Shown: in pieces, positions 1-8,587 of the stretch | How positions within the stretch are numbered: position 1 is the first letter of the stretch | How the letters are laid out: the number at the start of each line of letters is the position of its first letter | Assembly (NCBI RefSeq): GCF_013256625.1 | Contig: NZ_CP053908.1 | Coordinates: 2,542,001-2,606,000 of the forward strand | Direction of reading: 5' to 3' | DNA: 64,000 nt | DNA from: Hymenobacter sp. BRD128 | GTDB taxonomy: Bacteria; Bacteroidota; Bacteroidia; Cytophagales; Hymenobacteraceae | Translations under genes and position numbers: made by a program | The notes under the pieces: model-generated | Told to the model about the DNA's origin: nothing | The model's input: only the letters and a program-made list of their open reading frames with translations | The model's database searches: none

Positions 1-1176
1 TGGTAACGGGCGGAGCACTACGCGCCGGTTGCGGGGGCGCTCCGTGGGCTGATTATTATCGGCTACCGGCTGCGTACCGCCCAGGCCTAGCGGGCGCAGG
101 CGAGTTTCGGGGACCCCTAGCGAAGTAAGGTATTGGCAAACTGCCTCGGCCCGACGCATCGAAAGCTGTTGGTTAAGCAGTGGGTCGCCTTGGTTGTCGG
201 TGTGGCCCTGCACTTCCAGCCGCAGCGCGGGGTAGCGCCGGAGCACCCTAGCCAGTGTGTCGAGGCTGGCCCGTACAGTGGTGGGTAATTCGGCCCGGCC
301 CTGCTCGAAATAAAGTGTGCGCAGCGTAAGCGACTGGCCGTGCAGCAGTTGGTCGGCTAGCCTATCGGCGCTCTGCGCGCTGGCTACGGCTTTCGGAGGC
401 TGCTTGCGCTTGGCAAGCGGACGGGTAGCCTCAGCCTTAGGCCTAGCTCTGTTGATTGCATACCAAGTAGTAGGAGTCGGTCGGCTAGGGTCCGAAGCAA
501 GTACGGAGGTAAAGGGTGGCTTACTGGCCACCACGGCTACCATGGTAAGGTCCACTGCCAGCCGGGGCGGCCCCGGCACGTGGCTAAATAGATAGCGGGT
601 CGGGATGGTTTCCTGCAACCGGCTGGCGAAGGTTGGCACCTTTTCCGTCATGCCCCATAGGTTGCGCCACGAGCTGACAAGCAGCTTTTCGGGCTGCCGG
701 GGGCGCTCCCAAAGCAGCAGCGCCCGGGTATCGAGTGAGTACTGGCAGTAGTCGAGGCGCAGGCGATACGGCCGGCCGGCTTGCAAGTCGACGGGTACGC
801 TGTAGTACCCTAGCGGCTGGCCGCGCCACTCGTCGAGCAGCTGCTTGCCATCGAGCCACAGCCGCGCGCCATCGTCGATGGCTAAGTGCAGCACATAGTG
901 CCCCGTGGTGGGCGGCACCAGCCAGCCCGTCCAGCGCACCGTAAACTCTTCGGCGGGCACGCCGGGTAGGGGCGGCTCATGGCTCCAGTTAAAGTCAATA
1001 AGGGCGTCGCGGCGCGTCTTGATAAGATGCTCGAAGTTTAGGCCGCTGTAATAGTCGCCGCGCAGCCCATCGCCCAAGGCGGCCTGCTCACGGGCCACGC
1101 CGGCCTGGGCGAGAGCTAGCAGCGGCACGGCGCTAGCCAAACTGCCGAAGAGTAAATTGCTAAAGAAGCGTTTCAT
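1..1176 (-). CDS. PA14-OmpA domain envelope protein (partial, C-terminus off window)
   Basis: The frame is open from an ATG at 1176 to the window edge (392 codons, no stop; each codon was read by hand). Residues 1-22 look like a signal peptide (MKRFFSNLLFGSLASA...). A PA14-like domain follows (about 30-130), with GLRGDYYSG near its start and the DDGARLWLDG loop typical of sugar-binding PA14 folds. After a basic/Pro linker (about 220-265) comes an OmpA-like peptidoglycan-binding domain with YFEQGRAEL, VQGHTDNQG and a terminal NRRVVL. By family the OmpA part grips peptidoglycan; the PA14 part may bind glycan. It is probably periplasmic or outer-membrane anchored. The remaining C-terminus is unseen but likely short. 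Confidence 0.85.
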   Translation of the reverse strand, partial: MKRFFSNLLFGSLASAVPLLALAQAGVAREQAALGDGLRGDYYSGLNFEHLIKTRRDALIDFNWSHEPPLPGVPAEEFTVRWTGWLVPPTTGHYVLHLAIDDGARLWLDGKQLLDEWRGQPLGYYSVPVDLQAGRPYRLRLDYCQYSLDTRALLLWERPRQPEKLLVSSWRNLWGMTEKVPTFASRLQETIPTRYLFSHVPGPPRLAVDLTMVAVVASKPPFTSVLASDPSRPTPTTWYAINRARPKAEATRPLAKRKQPPKAVASAQSADRLADQLLHGQSLTLRTLYFEQGRAELPTTVRASLDTLARVLRRYPALRLEVQGHTDNQGDPLLNQQLSMRRAEAVCQYLTSLGVPETRLRPLGLGGTQPVADNNQPTERPRNRRVVLRPLP

Positions 1177-1300
1177 AGCTGCGCGTGGACTAAGGCGTGC
1201 TCTTAGCAAGTGCCCGAGTTAGATTTGATGGAAAGCAGGGCGAAATTCTACTCGGCGCACTTACCAAGCGCTTCAACTTCGTTAGTTGGGCCGTCTTACT

Positions 1301-2530
1301 TTAGACTTTGGGCCGCGCCAACTCACCCGGTACCTGACCCGTAAATTTTTTAAATACGCGGTTAAATGTTGATTTTGAGTTGAATCCGCTTTCTAATGCC
1401 ACGCCTACCAGCGAGTAGTGTGCAAAGCGCGGGTCGGCTAGCTTGCGCTGGGCTTCTTCGACCCGGTAGCGATTTACAAAGTCGCTGAAACTTTGCCCGC
1501 AGCCCAGATTAATCACTTTGGAGAGCTGCGCCGGGTGCAGGTGCAGGCGTTGCGCCAGTTCGGCCAGCGTAAGCTCGGGTTCGAGCCAGGGCTGCTCGGC
1601 GGCCATCAGGGCCAGCAGCTTATCGCGCCAAGGCAGCAACTCGGCAGGCAGCACTGGTGCCTTGGGTGGGTCGGCCAAAGTGGCCTTGGCCTCAGTAGCG
1701 TGAATGGCTAGCGGCGCGGCCCCCGGGTGCGTTGGCCTTACTGGCAGCGCAACTGCCCAGGCAAAGCTAGCGGGCGGGCGGACAGTATGGCTGGCTTGCA
1801 GCCCCACCACGGCTAGGCCAAATACCAGTCCGCAGCGCACCCCAAACGCATACCATATCTCAGAATAAGCAAAAGGCCCAAACCAGGCATCAAGCGCCAC
1901 GAAGCTCAGGCCCAGGCCAAAACCCAGTAGCAACACTACCAGCAGGGTGCGTTGCCGGCCGGGCCGACGACGCCTAGCTAGGCCCCTAGCGTCCTGATGG
2001 CGCCGATACTCGTCTAGCGTTTTTAATCCGTACAAGAGAAGCAGCACGTAGCAAGCCAGGGCCAGGGCGGGCAATACGAAGCGCAGCAGCTCGGCGGCGG
2101 CACTGGCTGGCCCCAGGTGCCGGGCAGCTACGCCGTGCCGGTATCCTAGATTAAGCACTGCCACGCCGGCAAAAAGACCTACCTGACCCAGGCCCGGCAA
2201 TAGCCGCCGCCACCCCAGCCGGGTGCGCAGCGGCAGCCGCGTGAGCACCCGCAGGTAGAGGTAGCACACCGGCGCCAGCAGCAGCTCAGCATACCAAGGT
2301 GCATAGAGAGGTGCGGCGCCGGCCTCGGCCAGGGGGAGCAGGCACCAGCTAGCCACGCTCAGCAGGCACTGCGCCAGCAAAAATGTGGGCAGCAGCAGCA
2401 GCAAGGCCGGCAATAGTCCCGGCAGCACCCGCCCGCGCCGGTAGCCAGTGGCCAGCAAAGCCCCGGCCGCTACCACTGGCCCTAGCAGCGGCAGCAGCAC
2501 GGCCGCCCGAAACATATACTGAAGAATCAT
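1301..2530 (-). CDS. membrane-anchored AraC-family regulator, copy 1
   Basis: This 409-residue protein has a hydrophobic N-terminal half (about 6-250) with roughly seven predicted membrane segments, a linker, and a C-terminal AraC DNA-binding domain (about 300-405). The second helix-turn-helix is clear (VALESGFNSKSTFNRVFKKFTG). Such proteins usually sense a signal at the inner membrane and control a neighbouring envelope gene. The last ~110 residues are nearly the same as in the gene at 5531-6829, and the two lie on either side of an outer-membrane barrel gene. The target is inferred to be that barrel gene; the ligand is unknown. Confidence 0.88.
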   Translation of the reverse strand: MILQYMFRAAVLLPLLGPVVAAGALLATGYRRGRVLPGLLPALLLLLPTFLLAQCLLSVASWCLLPLAEAGAAPLYAPWYAELLLAPVCYLYLRVLTRLPLRTRLGWRRLLPGLGQVGLFAGVAVLNLGYRHGVAARHLGPASAAAELLRFVLPALALACYVLLLLYGLKTLDEYRRHQDARGLARRRRPGRQRTLLVVLLLGFGLGLSFVALDAWFGPFAYSEIWYAFGVRCGLVFGLAVVGLQASHTVRPPASFAWAVALPVRPTHPGAAPLAIHATEAKATLADPPKAPVLPAELLPWRDKLLALMAAEQPWLEPELTLAELAQRLHLHPAQLSKVINLGCGQSFSDFVNRYRVEEAQRKLADPRFAHYSLVGVALESGFNSKSTFNRVFKKFTGQVPGELARPKV

Positions 2531-2632
2531 AGCGGCCTGCTAACGTTCGGCACAAAGAAACGAGTGGCCCCGCACTCAGCCGGCGCCGCAGCGGATACTA
2601 CCGATACCAGCCAAGTGCCCCGCCCGGCACGC

Positions 2633-2666
2633 AAAAAGACCGGCTCCGCAGGGCGAGGCCGGTCTT
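2633..2666 (-). terminator. intrinsic terminator of the barrel-protein gene
   Basis: GACCGGC and GCCGGTC arms pair around a short loop. Read on the minus strand, the second arm is followed by a run of five T. It lies about 100 bases after the stop of the gene at 2769-5282. The rest of 2531-2768 shows no gene. Confidence 0.75.
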
Positions 2667-2768
2667 GCTGCTTTCATAGCCCGAGGATTCTTCATCCTCT
2701 TTCTCTTAGTAGAGAGTCGTTCGGTTGCCCTATTCGTTGCATCTGCTCCAGTAATAAGTAGCAGAAGG

Positions 2769-5282
2769 CTAGCCCCCCTGCTTACTACCGCCACCTTTGG
2801 TATCATCGTTCTGAATAGACTTGCGCTGCTTGCTCGGGCCGCCCTGCCCAAAGCGGTAGCTGAAATTGAGGCGGAAGCCGCGCTGGTAGGCGCGGTACTC
2901 GCTGGTTTCGGTAAAATACTTCGTGGTAGTGGTATTGCGGTAGGGCCAGTAGGCGTTGAAGGGGCTAGCGAAGTTGAGCGTGAGGTCGGCCTTATCTTTA
3001 AGCAGCGTTTTCTTCACGCCCATTTGGTAGTAGAGGTTGGCTGGGCCGGTGCCCTGGATATCGGGCATGGGCGTACTGGCAAACGCGAAAGCCTGCACGG
3101 TGAAGCCCTTATTCAGCTTGTAGGACGTATTGACGTTGACGCCCCCGGCAAAGCCCCGGCGCTCGATGCCCAGGGTGGGCGAGTTGCGCACGATATACTG
3201 CACGTCGGGGCCGGCGCTGAAGTCCCACTTGGGCGTGGGCTTGGCCGAGAGATACACGTTGAACTGATAGAACGTATTAGCCGCCACGTTGGCATAGGTC
3301 TGGGCCGTAACGCTCGGGTCGGGCACCACGCTGGCGGGCAGCGGCACGGGCGGGTTGGGGTTGGTAGTGAGGTAGCGAATCTGCTCGATGGCATTGCCGG
3401 TGTGGCGCACCGAGAGCGCGGCGTTGAGCGTGGTGGTTTTGAGCGTGGTGCTGTAGGCCAGCTCGTAGGAGTCCGTCAGCTCGGGGCTGAGCACGGGGTT
3501 GCCAAAGGAAATATTCTTGGCGTCGGAGCGGTCCACAAACGGGTTGAGGTAGTCGATAAAGGGCCGCGTGATGCGCCGGCTGTAGGCCAGGCGCAGGCTG
3601 GTAGCGTCGCTGAATGCGTAGCGGGCGCTGCCATTGGGCAGCAATGATAAGTAGGTGGGCAACTCAACTTCTGCGCTGCCAGGGCCGAAGCGCGCCGTAA
3701 TGGCCGTGCGCTCGAGGCGACCGCCCAGGCTGGTGCTCAGCTTCTTGCCCACGCTGAATGAGTAAGTGGCGTAGGCCGCCTGCACATTCTGGGCATAAGT
3801 GAAGTCGGTAATGCGGCGCGGCGACGGGCTAAAGCCCTGGCTCAAGGCGGGAAACAGCGTATCGACGCTAGCCACCGAGCCCGTGCGGCGAAAAATGGCC
3901 TTCAGCCCCATCTCCAGCGTGCGCTTGTCGCCAAACGGCTGGGTAAAGTCCGTTTGCAGCGTCACCTCGTGGCCCGGCGTGCGGCCCCGGCTGCGCTCGC
4001 GGTAGTTGGCCTGGCTCTGCTCCAGGGCCGTAAAGGAATTGTTGTACTGGTCGAAATCGTAGCCGAAAGTACCGTTGTTGAGCGCGTATTGTCCTAGCAC
4101 GCTCCACTCCTTGCGGGCCGTGGCAAAGGTGCGGGTATAGGTGCCGGTGCCCTCCAGGTTGAGGCTGCTAAAGACATTTTTAGTAGCGCGGGTAAAGAGC
4201 TGATTGCCAGCCGAACTGGGCGCGATGTATTGGTTCAGCAGGTCCTGGGTCGAGTTGCCGCTGTAGCCATTTACCGAGCCGGCCAGCGAGATGCTGTGGT
4301 GCTCGGCGGGGTCGTAGTCGAGGCCCACCGTGCCGTAGTACCAGCCGCCGAGGTTGTGAGTGGTCGAGCTCTGGTTGAGCCGCCCCGGCCCGGCCGCCGT
4401 AGAGTCGACGCGCTCACGGGTCGACTGGCCGGGGTTGTACCACGCCCCCGCGCTGGCCGATGAGGTAAAGCCAATCTTACCCTTCTTGAAATTCAGGGCC
4501 GAGTTAAAATTAGTGTTGCGGTTGCCGCTGGCCAGGCCCACGCGGCCGTTCAGGCCCTGGTCCACACCCTTCTTTAATACGATGTTGATGATGCCGGCCG
4601 TGCCCTCACCGTCGTACTTGGCCGAGGGCGTGGTAATGATTTCGACGCTCTTAATCTGCTCGGCCGGAATGCTCTTGAGCGCCTCGGCCAGGTTGCGGGC
4701 CAGAGTCGGCGAAGGCTTGTTATTGACCAGCACCTTAAAGTTGGCCGAGCCGCGCATCTTCACGTTGCCGTCGCCATCCACGGCCAGCAGCGGCGCCTTG
4801 CGCAGCACGTCCTGGGCGGTGCCGCCGGCATTGCTCACGTCCTGGTCGGCGTTGTACACGAGACGGTCGGGCTTCACCTCCACCACCGGCTTCTGGCCGA
4901 TGATGACGGCCTCGCTCAGGGCCTGGGCGGCGGTGGGCAGCAGGATAGTACCCACCGCCGTGGCCCCGGCGCCCACCGTCACGGGTCGGGTGCGGGTGCC
5001 GTAGCCCACGTAGCTGGCCCGCAGCCGGAAAGCACCCGCCGCTAGCTTGGTCATGGCAAAGTGGCCCTGGTCGTCGGCCGCCACGCCGGTAATGGGCTTG
5101 TCGCCGGTGGGTGGCAGCAGCACCACCGTGGCGTAGGCCACCGGCTGGCGGCCCAGCGAGTCGAGCACGGTGCCGGCGAGCGAGCCAGTGGCGGGCCCGG
5201 CCGGCGCGGGTGCCTGGGCCGCCACCAGGTAGGGCAGGCCCGCCAGCAGCAGGCATACCAGCCAATGAGTAGTTATTTTCAT
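2769..5282 (-). CDS. outer-membrane beta-barrel protein with carboxypeptidase-like regulatory domain
   Basis: 837 residues from the ATG at 5282. A longer frame opens at 5447, but the signal peptide (MKITTHWLVCLLLAGLP...AAQA) fixes the start. Domains in order: signal peptide 1-25; CarboxypepD_reg-like beta-sandwich about 38-120 (GTVLDSLGRQPVAYATV); TonB plug-like segment about 140-235 (GTAQDVLRKAPLL, KYDGEGTAGIINIVLKKG); then a large barrel of the OMP_b-brl_3 type ending in a hydrophilic tail. Family members are outer-membrane receptors or porin-like barrels of unknown substrate. Two paralogous membrane AraC regulators flank it, suggesting local control. Confidence 0.88.
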   Translation of the reverse strand: MKITTHWLVCLLLAGLPYLVAAQAPAPAGPATGSLAGTVLDSLGRQPVAYATVVLLPPTGDKPITGVAADDQGHFAMTKLAAGAFRLRASYVGYGTRTRPVTVGAGATAVGTILLPTAAQALSEAVIIGQKPVVEVKPDRLVYNADQDVSNAGGTAQDVLRKAPLLAVDGDGNVKMRGSANFKVLVNNKPSPTLARNLAEALKSIPAEQIKSVEIITTPSAKYDGEGTAGIINIVLKKGVDQGLNGRVGLASGNRNTNFNSALNFKKGKIGFTSSASAGAWYNPGQSTRERVDSTAAGPGRLNQSSTTHNLGGWYYGTVGLDYDPAEHHSISLAGSVNGYSGNSTQDLLNQYIAPSSAGNQLFTRATKNVFSSLNLEGTGTYTRTFATARKEWSVLGQYALNNGTFGYDFDQYNNSFTALEQSQANYRERSRGRTPGHEVTLQTDFTQPFGDKRTLEMGLKAIFRRTGSVASVDTLFPALSQGFSPSPRRITDFTYAQNVQAAYATYSFSVGKKLSTSLGGRLERTAITARFGPGSAEVELPTYLSLLPNGSARYAFSDATSLRLAYSRRITRPFIDYLNPFVDRSDAKNISFGNPVLSPELTDSYELAYSTTLKTTTLNAALSVRHTGNAIEQIRYLTTNPNPPVPLPASVVPDPSVTAQTYANVAANTFYQFNVYLSAKPTPKWDFSAGPDVQYIVRNSPTLGIERRGFAGGVNVNTSYKLNKGFTVQAFAFASTPMPDIQGTGPANLYYQMGVKKTLLKDKADLTLNFASPFNAYWPYRNTTTTKYFTETSEYRAYQRGFRLNFSYRFGQGGPSKQRKSIQNDDTKGGGSKQGG

Positions 5283-5530
5283 AGCTAGAGAGATGATGGC
5301 CGCGTGGCTAGCCCTATGGATGCGCTGGGCCAGCCGGAGGTTGCTTGCCCAAATGAAGATTTTCCGGAGCGGCACCCCGACTACCGGGCCAGCCGGCCAA
5401 ACGTTACATCGCCCCGGGGGGCGGCGCATTACCAGATTGTGAAGCATGAGCGAGCGGTTGAAATGACTGAGCCAAAGGTCCGCTAGCCCCCCGGCGCCGC
5501 GCTCCAGGTCATTATCTGGGCCGTCCCAAC

Positions 5531-6829
5531 TTATGATTTGGGCCGCGCTACTTCGCTGGGCGCCTGGCCCAGCAGCTTCTTAAACACGCGGTTAAACGTT
5601 GATTTTGAGTTAAATCCGCTTTCCAGGGCCACGCCCACCAGCGAGTAGTGCGCCAAGCGCGGGTCGGCCAGCTTGCGGCGGGCTTCGTGCACCCGGTAAG
5701 TATTCACAAAGTCGTTGAAGTTCTGCCCGCAGCCCGCGTTAATGACTTTGGACAGCACGTTGGGCGTGGTGCGCAGGCGCTGGGCCAGCTCCGTCAGCGT
5801 AAGCTCGGGCTCCAGCCAGGGCTGCTCGGTGGCCATCAGGACCAGCAGCTTGTCGCGCCAGGGCAGCAGCTCGGGCGGCAAGCCAGCGGGCGCGGTGGGT
5901 GCAACGAGTAGCGGTTGAGATTCGCCCAGCCCGTCGGCTGCTACATCCAATTCGTTGTTGGGTTCGCCGGCCGGCGCTCCCGCTAGCCCCGATGCGCCAG
6001 CGGGCTTACTGCCGGGCGTGGGGGCTGCGTCGGGCTCGAAGCGCAGCGGGCTGGTAGCCGCCGCGTAGTTGGCCTGCAGGCCCACCACGATAAGCCCGTA
6101 GATGAGCACGCCGCGCAGGGCAAACAGGTACCAGGCGGCATCGTAGCTCAGGTCAAACAAGTAGTTGAGCACCGAGCCCACTACCCCCAGCGCCAGCACC
6201 AGGGCCTGCAACACCAGCAGCTGCCGCAGCCCGGCAAAGCGCAGGCGCTCGGGGTCGGAGAAGTTGTCGTCGAGGTAGCGGGCGTAGCGGCGGTAGTCGG
6301 CCAGCATACGCAGGCCGTAGGCCACCAGCAGGGCCACGGCCAGCCAGTTGAGCGGCCCAAACAGCGTGTCGCGCCAGGTAGCGGCGGCGCCCTTGGTGCC
6401 GTAAAAATCGGGCAGCGCCTCGTGCCGCAGCCCGCGCCGCCAGCCCAGGTCGAGCAGGGCCACGGCGGCAAACAGCGCCACCTGGGCTAGCCCCGGCAGC
6501 AGGTGCCCCCACCCGCGCGGCCCCAGCCGAAACTCCTGGTTGGTGAGGCTGCGAAAGTAGAGGTAGTAGCCCGGCCCCAGCAGCAGGCCCAGCTGCCAGG
6601 GCATATAAAACATGATGGTGGAATGGCCGTCGTGGCTATCAAACCAGCCGGCATAGCCCAGCATCCACTGGCTCACGGTGAGGGTGGGCAGCAGCAGCAG
6701 CAGGGCTAGCAGGCCATCGGGCAGGCTGCCGCGCCGCCCGGCCCGCCCCAGCAGCCACAGCGTGGCCACCACCCCCGGCACCACGAAGGGCAGCAACAGC
6801 GAACTGCGGGGGCCGAAGTAGAACAGCAT
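5531..6829 (-). CDS. membrane-anchored AraC-family regulator, copy 2
   Basis: Paralogue of the gene at 1301-2530 with the same plan: about seven membrane segments over residues 1-250, an acidic/Pro/Ala linker, and a C-terminal AraC domain (ALESGFNSKSTFNRVFKK). An in-frame ATG at 6853 exists, but the start at 6829 (MLFYFGP) leads straight into the first hydrophobic segment and fits copy 1 better. Even the bases after the stop resemble those of copy 1 (GGGCCGTC close to both ends), so the duplication included the 3' flank. It probably controls the adjacent barrel gene. Confidence 0.86.
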   Translation of the reverse strand: MLFYFGPRSSLLLPFVVPGVVATLWLLGRAGRRGSLPDGLLALLLLLPTLTVSQWMLGYAGWFDSHDGHSTIMFYMPWQLGLLLGPGYYLYFRSLTNQEFRLGPRGWGHLLPGLAQVALFAAVALLDLGWRRGLRHEALPDFYGTKGAAATWRDTLFGPLNWLAVALLVAYGLRMLADYRRYARYLDDNFSDPERLRFAGLRQLLVLQALVLALGVVGSVLNYLFDLSYDAAWYLFALRGVLIYGLIVVGLQANYAAATSPLRFEPDAAPTPGSKPAGASGLAGAPAGEPNNELDVAADGLGESQPLLVAPTAPAGLPPELLPWRDKLLVLMATEQPWLEPELTLTELAQRLRTTPNVLSKVINAGCGQNFNDFVNTYRVHEARRKLADPRLAHYSLVGVALESGFNSKSTFNRVFKKLLGQAPSEVARPKS

Positions 6830-6914
6830 GAAGACAAAAGTACACGGCGCCACCAGCGTTCTACCAGTATGTTGCTTAGCTTTGGGCTAGTTCCCCGCTG
6901 CTTTTTGGCTCCTT

Positions 6915-7721
6915 ATGAACATCCTGCGCCACGTTGACCTGACCCGCGTTTTCTTCGTCGATATCGAAACCGTGCCCGGCCACCCTAGCCACGCCGAGCT
7001 GCCTGCCGCTCACCAGCCGCTGTGGGCCAAGTTTTGCGAGAAGCGCCACGCCAAGGAGCTCGCCGAAGGCCAAACGCACGAAGAATTATTCAGCAACGGC
7101 GGCCTCTACGCCGAGTTTGGCAAGGTGGTGTGCATCTCGGTGGGCTTCTTCCGGCCGCTAAAGGATGAAACCCTGGAGTTTCGCACCAAGTCGTTTGCCG
7201 ATGACGATGAGTGCGCGGTGCTGCGCGGCTTTGGGCATTTTCTGGCGCGCTACGCTCCTTATGGCGGGCGCTACGCCAAGCTCGAAACCGCCGGGCCCGA
7301 GGGCTACTTTTTGTGCGCCCACAACGGCCGCGAGTTCGACTACGGCTACCTGGGCCGGCGCATGCTGATTTGCGGGCAGCCCATTCCGCCCATGCTCGAC
7401 GTGGCCGGCCACAAGCCCTGGGACCTGCCCCACCTGCTCGACACAATGGAGCTCTGGAAATTTGGCGACAACAAGGGCCACATCTCGCTGCCGCTGCTGG
7501 CGGGCGTGTTCAACATTCCGTCGCCCAAAGACGATATCGACGGCGCGCAGGTGGCGCGGGTGTATTGGGAAGAGAAAAACCTGGGCCGCATCGTTACTTA
7601 CTGCGAAAAGGACGTCATCACCACGGCGCGCGTGTATTTGCACTACACCGGCCAGCAGTCCTTGTGGCCCGAAGTTCAGCTGACCCAAATGCCCTGGCCA
7701 CCGGTAGCCACGCCGGCCTAG
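6915..7721 (+). CDS. predicted 3'-5' exonuclease, PolB-exonuclease-like
   Basis: A 268-residue stand-alone exonuclease of the RNase H fold, matching the PF10108-type family related to the proofreading domain of DNA polymerase B. Motif Exo I is FFVDIETVPG (about 13-22), Exo II is HNGREFDYGYL (about 137), and Exo III is YCEKDVITTARVYL (about 226), giving the acidic residues that bind two metal ions. There is no polymerase domain. By family it trims single-stranded or mismatched 3' DNA ends; its role in the cell is not established. The next gene starts 14 bases downstream, so they are probably co-transcribed. Confidence 0.85.
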   Translation: MNILRHVDLTRVFFVDIETVPGHPSHAELPAAHQPLWAKFCEKRHAKELAEGQTHEELFSNGGLYAEFGKVVCISVGFFRPLKDETLEFRTKSFADDDECAVLRGFGHFLARYAPYGGRYAKLETAGPEGYFLCAHNGREFDYGYLGRRMLICGQPIPPMLDVAGHKPWDLPHLLDTMELWKFGDNKGHISLPLLAGVFNIPSPKDDIDGAQVARVYWEEKNLGRIVTYCEKDVITTARVYLHYTGQQSLWPEVQLTQMPWPPVATPA

Positions 7722-7735
7722 CCCCGCACCCCGCC

Positions 7736-8587
7736 ATGCGCCTGCCCAAGCGCCCCCGCGTTGCCCAGCTGGGCGTGCTCAACTTTGCCGTGGTCGTGCT
7801 GTCGGTATACGTGCTGCTGGCTTTGCTTGTCAGTACCATTTTCCGGCTGCCGCCCGAAGTAGCGCACCTGCTCGACCTGGCCGACAATACCATCTGCGTT
7901 TTTTTCCTGCTGGAATTCAGCATTCGGTTTTACCGGGCCGAAAACAAGCTGGCTTTTCTGAAATGGGGCTGGATAGACCTGGTGGCCAGCGTGCCGCAGG
8001 TGTCGTGGCTGCGGGCGGGGCGCACGCTGCGGCTGGTGCGGCTGCTGCGCATCCTGCGGGCTTTCCGCTCGACCAAGCACCTGCTGCACCATCTGTTTCG
8101 GAGCCGGGTGCAGGGCACTTTCGCGGCGGCGGCGCTGGTGGCAGCGCTCATGGTCATCTTTTCGTCCATCGCCATTTTGCAGGTCGAAACCCGGCCCGAC
8201 AGCAACATCAAAACGGCCGAGGACGCGCTGTGGTGGGCTTACTCGACCATTACTACCGTCGGCTACGGCGATAAGTACCCCGTAACCGGGGCTGGCCGGC
8301 TCATTGCGGCGGCCCTCATGACGGTGGGCGTGGGCTTGTTTGGCACGTTCACCGGCTTCCTGGCCTCGTGGTTTGTGCAGGCCCGCCAGCCCGCGCCCCC
8401 GGCACCCGCTGCGCCGCCGCCCGGCCCGGCGCCCCCGAGCTACCCTAGCCAGCCGGCCCGAACCGCTAGCCGTGAATACCTTGCGGCTGCTGAAGCGCAG
8501 CGGCTATTTGGTCGGCTCCTTCGTAGCGTCAGCCCGTTTGCACTATGCAAAATTCTTACTTTCGTTGGCTGCCGCTGCTGGGGCTAG
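7736..8587 (+). CDS. voltage-gated-type potassium channel subunit
   Basis: A 283-residue protein with six membrane segments: an S1-S4 sensor-like part with an arginine-rich S4 (RTLRLVRLLRILRAFR, about 100-115), a pore loop with the K+ filter TTVGYGD (about 171-177), and S6. ATG 7736 is chosen because the longer frame upstream lies inside the exonuclease gene. By family it forms a tetrameric K+ channel in the inner membrane. The Pro/Ala-rich tail runs 43 bases into the next gene. One extra C in the run at 8432-8436 would instead give a stop at 8446-8448, so the true C-terminus is uncertain. Confidence 0.88.
   Translation: MRLPKRPRVAQLGVLNFAVVVLSVYVLLALLVSTIFRLPPEVAHLLDLADNTICVFFLLEFSIRFYRAENKLAFLKWGWIDLVASVPQVSWLRAGRTLRLVRLLRILRAFRSTKHLLHHLFRSRVQGTFAAAALVAALMVIFSSIAILQVETRPDSNIKTAEDALWWAYSTITTVGYGDKYPVTGAGRLIAAALMTVGVGLFGTFTGFLASWFVQARQPAPPAPAAPPPGPAPPSYPSQPARTASREYLAAAEAQRLFGRLLRSVSPFALCKILTFVGCRCWG

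Noticed and set aside
3024..3647. 207-codon plus-strand frame inside the barrel gene
   Set aside because: Antisense shadow of a gene with clear signal peptide and domains; high-GC DNA gives many such frames.
5283..5447. 55-codon upstream extension of the barrel-protein gene
   Set aside because: It would bury the clear signal peptide that begins at 5282.
7211..7735. 175-codon extension of the K+ channel frame
   Set aside because: It lies in another frame of the exonuclease gene and is not hydrophobic or conserved.
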